In this document: one piece after another, positions 27,707 through 35,280 of the stretch
How the letters are laid out: each line of letters begins with the position of its first letter
Position numbering within the stretch: position 1 is the first letter of the stretch
Assembly: GCF_008123965.1 (NCBI RefSeq)
Contig: NZ_VSTH01000015.1
Span: forward strand, 1 to 64,000
From: Bradyrhizobium hipponense
GTDB taxonomy: Bacteria; Pseudomonadota; Alphaproteobacteria; Rhizobiales; Xanthobacteraceae
Length of the DNA: 64,000 nt
Reading direction: 5' to 3'
Position numbers and translations under genes: made by a program
The notes under the pieces: model-generated
What the model was told of the DNA's origin: nothing
Seen by the model: only the letters and a program-made list of their open reading frames with translations
The model's database searches: none

Positions 27707-28824
27707 GCACCGAGTCAGAGCTCCCGCGCGCCGCCCGTATCTTCGTCTCCTTCGTCGCGCTGCTGCGCGCCAACGGCTTTGCGATCGCGCCGGAGCAGAC
27801 CACCGCCTATCTCGCCGCGATCGAGCTGCTCGGCCCGCGCGACCTCAACGACATCCGGCAGTCGGCGCTGGCGACCCTCGCCCCGCCACCTGAGCGTCGC
27901 ACCACCTTCGACCGGCTGTTCGATCTGCATTTCCGCGGCAGCGAGGCGATCGAGCATGCCGATGACGGCGAAGACGACGAGACCATCCGTCTCCAGGAGG
28001 AGGGCCGCGGCGACGAGGAGCCCCTGCTCTCCGACGAGGCCAACGAGTCAGGGCTGGCCGCGAGCCGAAGCGAGGCACTGGTCGGGCGTCGTTTCGCCCA
28101 GCCCTCCGCGACCGATGCGCTTCGGCGCTTCACGCGCGAGGCCCCAAGGCGCCTGCCGAAGCGGCGCGGCCACCGGCGCATGCGCGCCCGTCGCGGACCG
28201 TTTGCCGATCTCCGCCGTACCTTGCGCGACTCCGTCCGCAGCGACGGCGAGATCCTGCGGCTCGGACATCTGAAGCGCAGGCAACGCCCGCGAAAAATCC
28301 TGCTGCTGATCGACGTCTCGGGCTCGATGAAGAGCCGCACCGAGGAGAACATGAAGTTCGCACATGCGCTGGTGCAGTCCGCGCCAGGTGTCGAGGTCTT
28401 CACCTTCGGCACGCGGCTCACCCGCGTCACCCGCCCGCTGCGGCTGAAACGGCGGGAGCAGGCGCTGAATGCAGCCGCACACCTCGTCAGCGACTGGGAC
28501 GGCGGCACCCGCATCGGCGACGCACTGCAAGCCTTCCTCGCGGTGCCGCGGTTCGGTGCCTATGCACGTGGGGCGGCCGTGGTCGTCATCTCGGACGGCC
28601 TCGAGCGCGGCGATTGCGATGCCTTGCGCGATGCCGTGGCCAAATTGTCGCGGCGCGCCTGGCGCGTCAGCTGGCTGACACCGCTCGCGAGGGGTCCGGG
28701 CTTCCGCCCGCAAACCGAGGCGCTGGTCGCGATCGAGCGGTTCGTCGATGATCTCGTGGACGGCGGAACGAGCGCGTTGATCGTCACGCATGTCCTGTCA
28801 CTCGGACGAAGGAGAGTTGCGTGA
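27703..28824 (+). CDS. VWA-domain protein (CoxE-like)
   Basis: This 373-residue protein has an N-terminal helical region, an acidic stretch (DDGEDDETIRLQEEGRGDEE) and a VWA domain from about residue 200. The MIDAS motif is ILLLIDVSGSMKS (D-x-S-x-S), followed by FTFGTRLTRVTRPLRLK and the second MIDAS Asp in DWDGGTRIGDAL. It is the usual partner of the MoxR/CoxD ATPase in metal-cofactor maturation. It starts within the ATPase gene (ATGA overlap) and overlaps the following amidohydrolase by 4 bases. Confidence 0.9.
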   Translation: MSTESELPRAARIFVSFVALLRANGFAIAPEQTTAYLAAIELLGPRDLNDIRQSALATLAPPPERRTTFDRLFDLHFRGSEAIEHADDGEDDETIRLQEEGRGDEEPLLSDEANESGLAASRSEALVGRRFAQPSATDALRRFTREAPRRLPKRRGHRRMRARRGPFADLRRTLRDSVRSDGEILRLGHLKRRQRPRKILLLIDVSGSMKSRTEENMKFAHALVQSAPGVEVFTFGTRLTRVTRPLRLKRREQALNAAAHLVSDWDGGTRIGDALQAFLAVPRFGAYARGAAVVVISDGLERGDCDALRDAVAKLSRRAWRVSWLTPLARGPGFRPQTEALVAIERFVDDLVDGGTSALIVTHVLSLGRRRVA

Positions 28825-29705
28825 TCGATATCGTCGATGGCCACCATCATATCTGGCGGCAGACCGACCTGCCCTGGCTGACCGGCCCGATGCAGCCCCG
28901 CATCTTCGGACCCTATGAGCCGATTCGGCGCGACTATCCGATCCAGGAATATCTCGGCGACCTGAAAGATACTGGCGTCACACGATCGGTCTACGTCCAA
29001 ACCAACTGGGCCAATGACCGTTTCGAGGACGAAGCCGCCTGGGTGCAGCGGACGGCCGACGAGCACGGCTGGCCGCATGCAATCGTCGCCTACGCCAACT
29101 TCGCAGTCGACGACGTCCGTTCGCAGCTTGATCGCCTGAAGCGCTACCCGCTGGTGCGCGGCGTGCGCATGCAGCTGCACTGGCACGAAAATCCGCTCTA
29201 CCGCTTTGCCGCCCGGCCTGACCTCTGCGTCGATCCCATGGTCCGCCGCAACGTCGCGCGCCTTGCCGACTATGGCTGGAGTTTCGATCTGCAGGTGTTC
29301 ACGCCGCAAATGCCGGATGCCGCACAGTTGGCCGAGGCGTGTCCCGCGGTGACGTTCGTCCTCCAGCATGCCGGCATGCTGGAGGATCTCTCGCCTGCGG
29401 GGCGCGCCGCCTGGCGCGCTGGGATGGCCCGGCTTGCGGCATGCCCGAACGTGGTCTCCAAACTCTCCGGTCTCGGCACCTTCATCCATCGCAACGATGC
29501 GGCACATATCGCCGCCGTTCTGACCGACACCGTCGCGATCTTCGGCGCCGAGCGCTGCCTGTTCGGCTCCAATTTCCCGATCGAGAAATTGTGGACCAGC
29601 TATCGCGACCTCGTCGATGCGTTTCGTGCGGCTGCCGCGCCGCTGACCACCCAGCAGCAGGACGCAATCTTCAGGACGACGGCGACACGCGTCTATCGGC
29701 TTTGA
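28821..29705 (+). CDS. Amidohydrolase-2 family hydrolase (lactonase/decarboxylase-like)
   Basis: This TIM-barrel metallohydrolase of 294 residues belongs to the Amidohydro_2 family (PF04909). IVDGHHHIW carries the H-x-H metal ligands at the N-terminus, VRGVRMQLHW lies in mid-barrel, VTFVLQHAGM has a further His and LFGSNFPIEKLW has the terminal catalytic segment. Relatives include 2-pyrone-4,6-dicarboxylate lactonase and sugar lactonases, so C-O or C-C bond cleavage of a ring product is a reasonable role. It starts at a GTG overlapping the VWA stop, placing it in the same operon as the hydroxylase. Confidence 0.85.
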   Translation: MIDIVDGHHHIWRQTDLPWLTGPMQPRIFGPYEPIRRDYPIQEYLGDLKDTGVTRSVYVQTNWANDRFEDEAAWVQRTADEHGWPHAIVAYANFAVDDVRSQLDRLKRYPLVRGVRMQLHWHENPLYRFAARPDLCVDPMVRRNVARLADYGWSFDLQVFTPQMPDAAQLAEACPAVTFVLQHAGMLEDLSPAGRAAWRAGMARLAACPNVVSKLSGLGTFIHRNDAAHIAAVLTDTVAIFGAERCLFGSNFPIEKLWTSYRDLVDAFRAAAAPLTTQQQDAIFRTTATRVYRL

Positions 29706-29735
29706 CAGACAAGGACAGAACAGGGAGCGAAAGGA

Positions 29736-30584
29736 ATGGCGCTGGAGATCAAGATCCTGGACTATGGCGATATCGAGCTGGAATCGAGTTTTCTGGTTCT
29801 CGGCCGTGATTGCGGCCGAACTCGCCGCGTCCTCACCCTCGGCTTTCTGATTATCGGCGGCAAATACCCGGTCGTGGTCGATACCGGCTATCGCTCCAAC
29901 CAGATCATGGAGACGCTGGGCATGCGTGGGCTTCAGTACCATGAGCACATGATCGAGAACCAGCTTGCCCATCACGGCGTACGCATGGGCGACGTCCGCT
30001 TCGTCTGCCACACCCATCTGCACATCGACCATGCCGGCAAGGACGATCTGTTCCCGATGAACACCACCGTCGTCCTCAACCGCAAGGAGCTCGAATATTC
30101 CGTCTCCGGCCTGATGCACCCGCAATACCCGGCACCCGACATCAAGCATTTGATCGACCGTCTGCACACCAAGAGCGCGCTGCGTTTCCTGGACCTCGAG
30201 ATTACCGGCCCGATTGAGCTGATGCCTGGCGTGTACTGCGATGCCGCCAATGCGCATACCGAAGGCTCGATGAACATCATCGTCGAGACCGCGGACGGCA
30301 TCGCTACCATTTGCGGCGACGTCATCTACGACATCAACGACCAGATCGTCACGCCCTTCAATGAGATTCACGATTGGGAGCCGCGCACCACCGGCAACCA
30401 CGGTACCACCAAACGAGCGGAGAAGGCCGCGATCAAGAAGCTGCTCAGCAATTCGCGCTATTTACTGCCGGTGCACGACCGCCCGGCCAAGATCGAAGGC
30501 GGTAACGTCATCGGACGACTGCACGACCAGGTCCCCGGACCGATCGTGCAGTCACTACCCGAGCGCAACTGGTTCCCGGCCTGA
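29736..30584 (+). CDS. Metallo-beta-lactamase-fold hydrolase, AHL-lactonase-like
   Basis: This 282-residue protein carries the di-zinc motif HTHLHIDHAG (H-x-H-x-D-H), a later His in CDAANAHTEGS, the bridging Asp in TICGDVIYD and the terminal His in YLLPVHDRPA. This is the arrangement of the AiiA/AttM N-acyl-homoserine lactonase family. Family members hydrolyse quorum-sensing lactones, but the group also contains lactonases in catabolic pathways. In this operon it lies next to an amidohydrolase and an SMP-30 domain, so ring-opening of a lactone intermediate is at least as likely as quorum quenching. Confidence 0.85.
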   Translation: MALEIKILDYGDIELESSFLVLGRDCGRTRRVLTLGFLIIGGKYPVVVDTGYRSNQIMETLGMRGLQYHEHMIENQLAHHGVRMGDVRFVCHTHLHIDHAGKDDLFPMNTTVVLNRKELEYSVSGLMHPQYPAPDIKHLIDRLHTKSALRFLDLEITGPIELMPGVYCDAANAHTEGSMNIIVETADGIATICGDVIYDINDQIVTPFNEIHDWEPRTTGNHGTTKRAEKAAIKKLLSNSRYLLPVHDRPAKIEGGNVIGRLHDQVPGPIVQSLPERNWFPA

Positions 30585-30604
30585 GGTTAGCCAAGGATCG
30601 ACCG

Positions 30605-32176
30605 ATGACGCACGTCACCTTGCGAAGCGAATTCGAGACACTGATTGATCCCTACGCGCCGGTCGCGCAGGTCGGCACCGGTTTCGACTTCACGGAAGGT
30701 CCGATCTGGCATCCGGTCGACCATTATCTCCTGTTCTCGGACATGCCGGCCGACGTGCGCCGGCGCTGGGATGCGCGGCGCGGCGTCGTCGAGGTCAAAC
30801 GTCCGTCGAACAAATGCAACGGCATGACCTACGACGCCGAGCTCAACCTGATCGTCTGCGAGCACGCGACATCGTCGCTGGTTCGCGAGCGGCCGGACGG
30901 GCGGCGCGAGGTGCTCGCCTCGCATTTCCAGGGCCAGGAGCTCAATAGTCCGAACGACGTCTGCGTGCACTCCTCCGGCGCGATCTATTTCTCGGATCCC
31001 TGGTATGGCCGCATGCCGGTCTATGGCGTCGAGCGGCCGCGCCAGCTCGGCTTCCAGGGCGTCTATCGCATCATGCCGGGCGGCGAGCCGAAGCTCGTTG
31101 TCGACCGCAACCTGTTTGATCAGCCGAACGGTCTGTGCTTCTCGCCGGACGAGAAACTGCTCTATGTCAACGACACCGTGCAGGCGCTGATCCGCGTGTT
31201 CGACGTCGATGGTGACGGCTCACTGTCGAATGCGCGGGTGTTCGCCAGTGGCATCCGCTCCGAGCTGGAGCCCGGCGTGCCCGACGGCATGAAATGCGAC
31301 CAGCACGGCAATGTTTGGGTCACTGCGCCTGGCGGCGTCTGGGTCTATTCGCCACGCGGCGAGCTGCTCGGCAAGCTGCGCGTGCCGGAGTTGGTCGCCA
31401 ATCTTTCTTGGGGCGGTCCCGATTTTCGCGCGCTGTACCTGACCTCGACGCATTCGGTGTATGCGATTCCGACCAAGGTCGGCCCGCGCCATGAGCCATA
31501 TATGAGCAGCGGCCGGCGCGGCGCCGCGACTGCAAGCTCTTCGCCCGCAGCACCTATCCTCGCCGATGGCGAGATGCGGCTCGATCCGCAGCGCTGCGCC
31601 ATGATCATACAGGATCTCCAGAACGACGTGATCATGGATGGCGGCGCCTTCGCCGAATCCGGCGCGCCGGGTCACGCAAAACAGCAGCATGTCGTCGAGA
31701 ACGTCCGTCGCCTCGCGGAGGCCGCACGAGCCCGGGGCGTCGCTATCATCCATGTCTGGTTCGTCGTCGAGCCGGGCGCACCCGGGGTCACGCTGAACGC
31801 GCCGCTGTTCGAGGGGCTGGTCGACAGCAAGGCGATGGTTCGCGGAAGCTGGGGCGCGGCACCGGTGTCCGGCCTCGAGCCAAGACCTGGCGATTTCGTC
31901 GTCGAGAAGATGCGGATGAGCGCCTGGGAAGGCACCCGGCTCGAGACGATCCTGAAGGCAACGGGGCGCGACATGATCATCAACACCGGCGCATGGACCA
32001 ATATGTCGGTCGAGCACACGGCCCGGACCGGCGCCGACAAGGGTTACTTCATGATCGTCCCCGAAGATTGCTGCTCGACCATGAACGCCGACTGGCACAA
32101 CGCCTCGATCAATTTCGCCATGCAGAACGTCGCGGTCGTCACGAGGGCAGATGTCGTCATCAGAGCGCTGGGATAA
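30605..32176 (+). CDS. Fusion: SMP-30/gluconolactonase domain + isochorismatase-like domain with Cys-to-Ser change
   Basis: This fusion has 523 residues. Residues 1-300 are an SMP-30/gluconolactonase propeller with metal-ligand motifs FTEGPIW (Glu31), LNSPNDV and VPDGMKCD. From about residue 325, AMIIQDLQNDVI opens an isochorismatase-like hydrolase domain. Its usual triad is Asp-Lys-Cys. Asp337 and Lys435 are present, but the nucleophile motif reads GAWTNMSVEHTAR, placing Ser468 (codon 32006-32008) where Cys is expected. The second domain may be a weak or altered hydrolase, or a binding domain. No frameshift separates the halves. The two domains together suggest sequential ester/lactone and amide steps on one chain. 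Confidence 0.88.
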   Translation: MTHVTLRSEFETLIDPYAPVAQVGTGFDFTEGPIWHPVDHYLLFSDMPADVRRRWDARRGVVEVKRPSNKCNGMTYDAELNLIVCEHATSSLVRERPDGRREVLASHFQGQELNSPNDVCVHSSGAIYFSDPWYGRMPVYGVERPRQLGFQGVYRIMPGGEPKLVVDRNLFDQPNGLCFSPDEKLLYVNDTVQALIRVFDVDGDGSLSNARVFASGIRSELEPGVPDGMKCDQHGNVWVTAPGGVWVYSPRGELLGKLRVPELVANLSWGGPDFRALYLTSTHSVYAIPTKVGPRHEPYMSSGRRGAATASSSPAAPILADGEMRLDPQRCAMIIQDLQNDVIMDGGAFAESGAPGHAKQQHVVENVRRLAEAARARGVAIIHVWFVVEPGAPGVTLNAPLFEGLVDSKAMVRGSWGAAPVSGLEPRPGDFVVEKMRMSAWEGTRLETILKATGRDMIINTGAWTNMSVEHTARTGADKGYFMIVPEDCCSTMNADWHNASINFAMQNVAVVTRADVVIRALG

Positions 32177-32179
32177 GGA

Positions 32180-32805
32180 GTGGCAAAGCTCCTGCACCTG
32201 TCCTGCTCGCCCCGCGCCGATTCCCAATCGAGTGCGGCGCGCGCGTCTTCCTTGACGGCTTTCGCCAGGCCCGGCCGGACTGGGATGTCGATGTCATGGA
32301 CATCTGGCGGGAACGGATGCCGGAATTCTCCGGTCCGATCGTCGAGGCCAAGTACGCGCGCATGAACGCGCAAGCCTTCAACGACGCGCAACGCGACAGC
32401 TTTGCCGAAGCCGAGCGAATGGCGCTGCGCTTCTCACTTGCCGACCGGGTGCTGATCTCGACGCCGATGTGGAACTTCAGCATTCCCTACAAGCTCAAGC
32501 AGTGGTTCGACATCATCGTCCAGCCCGGGCTCACCTTTACGTTCGATCCTTCGCAGGGTTATCTGCCGCTGCTGAACGACCGGCCGACGCTGGTGATCCT
32601 CGCCAGCGGCAGCGATTTCGCCACAGGAATGAACCGCGGCCGCATCGACATGGCGACGCCTTACTTGCGAGAAATCCTGCGCTTCGTCGGCATCAGAAAT
32701 GTCCGCTTCGTGCCGATTGGGCCAACCACCGGACCGCAGCAGCCGATCGTGGCTGCGCGTGAGAGGTCCGAGCAACGCCTCGCCGCAATGGCTATGAGCT
32801 TCTGA
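32180..32805 (+). pseudogene. Frameshifted NAD(P)H:quinone oxidoreductase / azoreductase-like gene
   Basis: The N-terminus MAKLLHLSCSPRADSQSSA (GTG start at 32180) is in one frame. The rest, from ARVFLDGFRQARPDWDVDVM to the stop at 32805, is in another. Adding one G near 32236-32240 would join them as S-S-A-G-A-R-V-F, the expected flavodoxin-fold sequence. The remaining protein is a normal Flavodoxin_2/AzoR type: TPMWNFSIPYKLKQWFDIIV, TFTFDPSQGYLPLL and VILASGSDF. An AAGGAG touches the GTG directly, too close for normal use, so the start region may also be altered. Either the gene is recently inactivated or the sequence has a one-base error. Confidence 0.8.
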
Positions 32806-32845
32806 CGCAGCCGCGACGCCTGACGCGTGCATCGGCTTTCGCAAA

Positions 32846-33769
32846 TTATTTCGTTGCGTCTATCCAGATCCCCGGCTCCGAATGCTCGCGAATGTAGGTC
32901 ACCAGGAAATCGGAGAAGACCCTGATCTTGGCGGGCAGTCCCGCGCGATTTTGATAGGCGACGTTCATGGTGAGCAGAGGCAGCTCCCAATCCATCAGGA
33001 TCGGCATGAGGTGGCCCGCCGCGATGTCGCTCTGAACGATGTAGAGCGGCTGGATGAGAATGCCGAGACCTGCGAGCGCCGCTCCACGGATGACCTGACC
33101 GTCATTGCTATCTAGTGTCGGCGTGAGGCGGATCGTCTGCGTTCCATTGCCCTTGCGCAGGCGCAGGGAATACGGGTCGTTCGCAAGGTTGTAGACCAGC
33201 ATGTTGTGACGCGCGAGATCGGCGGGCTGCTCTGGCAGGTCGTGGCTCGCGAGATATGACGGCGCGGCCGCCAGCACGCGGCGCATCTGGCCAATGCGGC
33301 GAACGATGATGTTTGAATCCGGTTCCTGCTCGCGCGTTCGGATCGCCACGTCGATACCTGCCTCGATGAAATCGGGGTAACGGTTGGCGGTGGTGATCTG
33401 CATGTTGAGCTTCGGATAACGCGCGCGGAAGGCTGGCAGCATCGGTGCCAGATAGATCACCGCAAAGGAAAGCGAGCTCGTGACACGTAGCGTGCCCTGA
33501 GGCGACAAGGCGCGATCGCTGACGATGTCCTCGGCCTCCGCCAACTCGCTCAGAACCGGGCCGCAGCGCTCGAGCAGTTCCTGCCCTGCCTCCGTCAGCC
33601 ACAAGCGACGCGTGTTGCGCTCGATCAGCCGGACGGCGAGACGTTCCTCGAGTGCACTGAGGTGGCGGCTGGCAGCCGCATTCGACATGCGCAGCGCCTC
33701 GGCCGCCTTGGAAAGGCTGCCAAGCTCGGCGGTCTTGGAGAACACCTCCAATTGCAGCAAGCGGTCCAT
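32846..33769 (-). CDS. LysR-family transcriptional regulator
   Basis: This 307-residue regulator has an N-terminal winged helix (MDRLLQLEVFSKTAELGSLS through NAAASRHLSALEERLAVRLI) and a LysR substrate-binding domain (SSLSFAVIYLAPMLPAFRAR onward). It is transcribed away from the hydroxyquinol-type operon starting at 33877, the classical arrangement for a LysR activator of an aromatic catabolic operon. The inducer is probably a pathway intermediate. An inverted repeat lies directly upstream of its own ATG, suggesting autoregulation. No ribosome site is visible at the ATG. Confidence 0.88.
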   Translation of the reverse strand: MDRLLQLEVFSKTAELGSLSKAAEALRMSNAAASRHLSALEERLAVRLIERNTRRLWLTEAGQELLERCGPVLSELAEAEDIVSDRALSPQGTLRVTSSLSFAVIYLAPMLPAFRARYPKLNMQITTANRYPDFIEAGIDVAIRTREQEPDSNIIVRRIGQMRRVLAAAPSYLASHDLPEQPADLARHNMLVYNLANDPYSLRLRKGNGTQTIRLTPTLDSNDGQVIRGAALAGLGILIQPLYIVQSDIAAGHLMPILMDWELPLLTMNVAYQNRAGLPAKIRVFSDFLVTYIREHSEPGIWIDATK

Positions 33770-33788
33770 TTTTTCGCTTTTAGAAAAA
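33770..33788. promoter_or_regulatory. Inverted repeat TTTTTC-N7-GAAAAA, candidate LysR operator
   Basis: Perfect 6-bp arms (33770-33775 and 33783-33788) separated by 7 bases lie directly against the LysR start codon, within the 107-base divergent intergenic region. The symmetry and T-N11-A spacing are compatible with a LysR box. The position would block LysR translation initiation or transcription, as in negative autoregulation. The arms are simple A/T runs, so chance cannot be excluded. Confidence 0.35.
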
Positions 33789-33876
33789 GAGACTTACAAT
33801 TATTGGCCTTTATTTCCGTATCCCGCAAGGCAAAATGGCCCGAAGACAAGCAAGATAAAGGCGAGGAAACAGGGAA

Positions 33877-34200
33877 ATGTCGGGCCCGATCAGGCACATC
33901 GTGATGTGGCGGCTGCGCGGGGAGACCCCCGAGGAGCGCTCCGCCGCCCGCATGAAGGTCAAGACCCTGTTCGAAGGCCTTAAGGGCCGGATCGACGGTC
34001 TCACCCATATCGAAGTCGGCCTCGACGTCAGCGACGTCGATTACGCCTGCGACGTGGTGCTGTTCACCGAATTTACCGACCAAGCTGCGCTCGCCGCCTA
34101 TGCCACCCATCCGGAACATCTGCGCGTGCGCGAGGCCCTGGGCGACTTGCGAACCGGGCGCTTCCAGGTCGATTATCCCATCAAAGAGACCGGCGCATGA
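33877..34200 (+). CDS. Dabb-family (stress-responsive alpha/beta barrel) protein
   Basis: This small protein of 107 residues has the dimeric alpha/beta barrel (Dabb, PF07876) fold. It shows IRHIVMWRLRGETPEERS at the start, LTHIEVGLDVSDVDYACDVV in the middle and the terminal TGRFQVDYPI. Members are often found with catabolic enzymes and may bind or isomerise small reactive intermediates. It is the first gene of the operon opposite LysR, and its stop overlaps the maleylacetate reductase start by 4 bases (ATGA). The exact role is unknown. Confidence 0.82.
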   Translation: MSGPIRHIVMWRLRGETPEERSAARMKVKTLFEGLKGRIDGLTHIEVGLDVSDVDYACDVVLFTEFTDQAALAAYATHPEHLRVREALGDLRTGRFQVDYPIKETGA

Positions 34201-35276
34201 TCGGTTCGTTCACCTTTGAAAACCTGCCTTGCCGCGTCGTATTCGGCAGCGGAACGCTTGCGACCGCCAAGGCCGAGATCGAGCGGCTCGGCGGCAAGCG
34301 CGCGCTGGTGCTGACGACGCCGCAGCAGGAGGCGCAGGGCAAAAGCTTGGGAGCGGCCCTCGGCCCGCTCTATGCCGGGCTTTTTCCGGGCGCCACCATG
34401 CATACGCCGGTCGACGTCACGGCGCGTGCGCTCACGGCGATGAAGACGTGCGATGCCGACTGCGTGGTGTCGCTCGGCGGCGGATCCACCACCGGACTTG
34501 GCAAGGCGCTGGCGTTGCGCACCGGCGTCAACCAGCTCTGCATTCCCACCACTTATGCCGGTTCCGAGATGACACCGATCGTCGGCCAGACCGAGAACGG
34601 CCTGAAGACCACGGTGCGCGACATGGCGGTGCTGCCAGAGACCGTGATCTACGATGTCGATCTCACCTTGACGCTGCCCGCGAGCCTGGCTGCGACCTCC
34701 GGCATCAATGCGATTGCGCATGCGGTGGAAGCGCTCTACGCGCGCGACGCCAATCCCGTCACCTCGCTGATGGCGGAAGAGGGCATTCGCGCATTGGCCC
34801 GCGCCCTGCCCGCTATCGCCGCCAGCAGCGACGACCGCGAGGCCCGCACCGAGGCGCTCTATGGCGCCTGGTTGTGTGGAGTTTGCCTCGGGACCGTGGG
34901 CATGGCGCTGCATCACAAGCTCTGCCACACGCTCGGCGGCACCTTCGATCTGCCGCACGCCGAGACTCACACTATCGTGCTGCCGCATGCGCTAGCCTAT
35001 AACGCACCCGCAGTGCCGGACGCGATGACGCGCATCTCGCGCGCGATCGGTGCTGCTGAGGCCTCGCAGGGGCTTTACGACCTCGCGAAGCGGCTGGGTA
35101 CAAAGCTTGCGCTGCGCGATGTCGGGATGCCCGAGGACGGCATCGACAAGGCGGCCGACCTCGCCGTCACCAATGCCTATTGGAATCCGCGCCCGCTCGA
35201 ACGCAACGCCATCCGTGACCTGATCGCGCGCGCTTGGGCCGGCGAGCCGTCGGGCGCAACCAAAACGGCGGCGTGA
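34197..35276 (+). CDS. Maleylacetate reductase
   Basis: This 359-residue member of the iron-containing alcohol dehydrogenase family is of the maleylacetate reductase branch. CRVVFGSGTL opens the chain, VVSLGGGSTTGLGKALALR binds the nucleotide, and TYAGSEMTPIVGQTENGLKT and metal-site histidines in GINAIAHAVEALYA and HHKLCHTLGGTFDLPHAETH follow. It reduces maleylacetate to 3-oxoadipate with NAD(P)H. Its substrate is the product of the hydroxyquinol-type dioxygenase encoded 2.3 kb downstream in the same operon, so the two form a consistent lower pathway. Confidence 0.88.
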   Translation: MIGSFTFENLPCRVVFGSGTLATAKAEIERLGGKRALVLTTPQQEAQGKSLGAALGPLYAGLFPGATMHTPVDVTARALTAMKTCDADCVVSLGGGSTTGLGKALALRTGVNQLCIPTTYAGSEMTPIVGQTENGLKTTVRDMAVLPETVIYDVDLTLTLPASLAATSGINAIAHAVEALYARDANPVTSLMAEEGIRALARALPAIAASSDDREARTEALYGAWLCGVCLGTVGMALHHKLCHTLGGTFDLPHAETHTIVLPHALAYNAPAVPDAMTRISRAIGAAEASQGLYDLAKRLGTKLALRDVGMPEDGIDKAADLAVTNAYWNPRPLERNAIRDLIARAWAGEPSGATKTAA

Positions 35277-35280
35277 AGCG

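Noticed and set aside
22879..28824. Annotation as a carbon monoxide dehydrogenase (coxMSLDE)
   Set aside because: The large subunit lacks the A-Y-x-C-S-F-R active-site loop of form I enzymes and is split. The order alone does not establish CO oxidation.
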